NCBI GenBank assembly: GCA_944322565.1
Contig: CALUPG010000004.1
Location: forward strand, 118,994-182,993
Direction of reading: 5' to 3'
Source: an uncultured Bacteroidales bacterium
GTDB lineage: Bacteria > Bacteroidota > Bacteroidia > Bacteroidales > UBA932
DNA: 64,000 nucleotides
Each line of letters opens with the position of its first letter. Within the stretch, counting starts at the first letter, position 1. Under the pieces are notes generated by a model that saw nothing but the letters and a program-made list of their open reading frames with translations, ran no database searches and had not been told where the DNA came from. Position numbers and translations under genes: made by a program. Positions 63,893 through 64,000 of this stretch are shown piece by piece.

Positions 63893-64000
63893 GTGCCGTT
63901 TTGTCCCCTGTTTCGGGTAATGTGGGTATAATTGACAAAAACGGTTGGTAAAGTCACTGTAAGTTGTTAAAATTCTGTAAAATATAGAGATTAGATGAAA

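Noticed and set aside
1..64000. CRISPR array, rRNA operon, prophage or defence island
   Set aside because: No regularly spaced repeats, rRNA sequence, phage structural genes or recognisable defence genes were seen.
63851..64000. Integrated element at tRNA-Phe
   Set aside because: Only 150 bases follow the tRNA, with a terminator and no integrase or repeated tRNA end, so an attachment site cannot be supported.

Overview
The window comes from a Bacteroidales-type member of the Bacteroidota. The evidence is a SusC/SusD pair, a one-protein hybrid two-component regulator, many lipoproteins whose signal peptides end in Cys, a six-gene Na+-translocating NADH:quinone reductase operon, and promoters of the Bacteroidota type (-7 TAnnTTTG, in the best cases with TTTG 19 bases upstream). 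Base composition is near 50% GC by eye. The genus cannot be read from this sequence; a Rikenellaceae-like or other gut Bacteroidales is a guess.

Layout. 1-2.4 kb: a cut-off surface lipoprotein of the FimB/Mfa2 kind, a glycosyltransferase and an orphan DUF47/PhoU-like protein. 2.5-8.4 kb: nqrABCDEF on the minus strand. 8.5-10.9 kb: a UvrD/PcrA helicase. 11.1-15.0 kb: a two-gene lipoprotein operon, a DUF6359 protein and a 921-residue FimB/Mfa2-like protein that is a paralogue of the one at the window edge. 15.1-20.1 kb: dnaK, an RluA-type pseudouridine synthase, a GH109-family protein and a CYTH protein. 20.15-23.7 kb: a cobalamin riboswitch followed by btuG- and btuB-like genes, a compact B12-capture locus. 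23.8-27.0 kb: nadD, gmk, class II fba and tatC.

27.2-48.5 kb is a pectin utilization locus, all on the plus strand: GH28, a CE12-CE8 fusion, a hybrid two-component regulator, a GH105-PL1 fusion, an FN3-PL1 lyase, SusC, SusD and a large DUF4957/DUF5123-type surface lipoprotein. The logic is to remove acetyl and methyl esters, cut the backbone with lyases and a polygalacturonase, trim unsaturated ends, and import oligosaccharides through SusCD, with the regulator sensing a breakdown product in the periplasm.

48.6-64 kb is housekeeping and accessory: a Rel protein whose hydrolase site looks destroyed, uvrB preceded by a short promoter-terminator unit, a NifU-like scaffold plus GGGtGRT gene pair behind two palindromes, an IS3 remnant fused to an acetyltransferase, tmk, a DoxX-like membrane protein, a YugP-type zinc peptidase, alr, a low-molecular-weight phosphatase, a DJ-1 protein, a dehydrogenase-fold protein lacking its usual catalytic residues, and tRNA-Phe.

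The most promising things for new biology are the 53.2-kb small RNA or attenuator upstream of uvrB, the GGGtGRT operon and its operators, the degenerate Rel hydrolase site, the two multi-enzyme pectin fusions, and the cluster of TGNCA pentamers upstream of dnaK.
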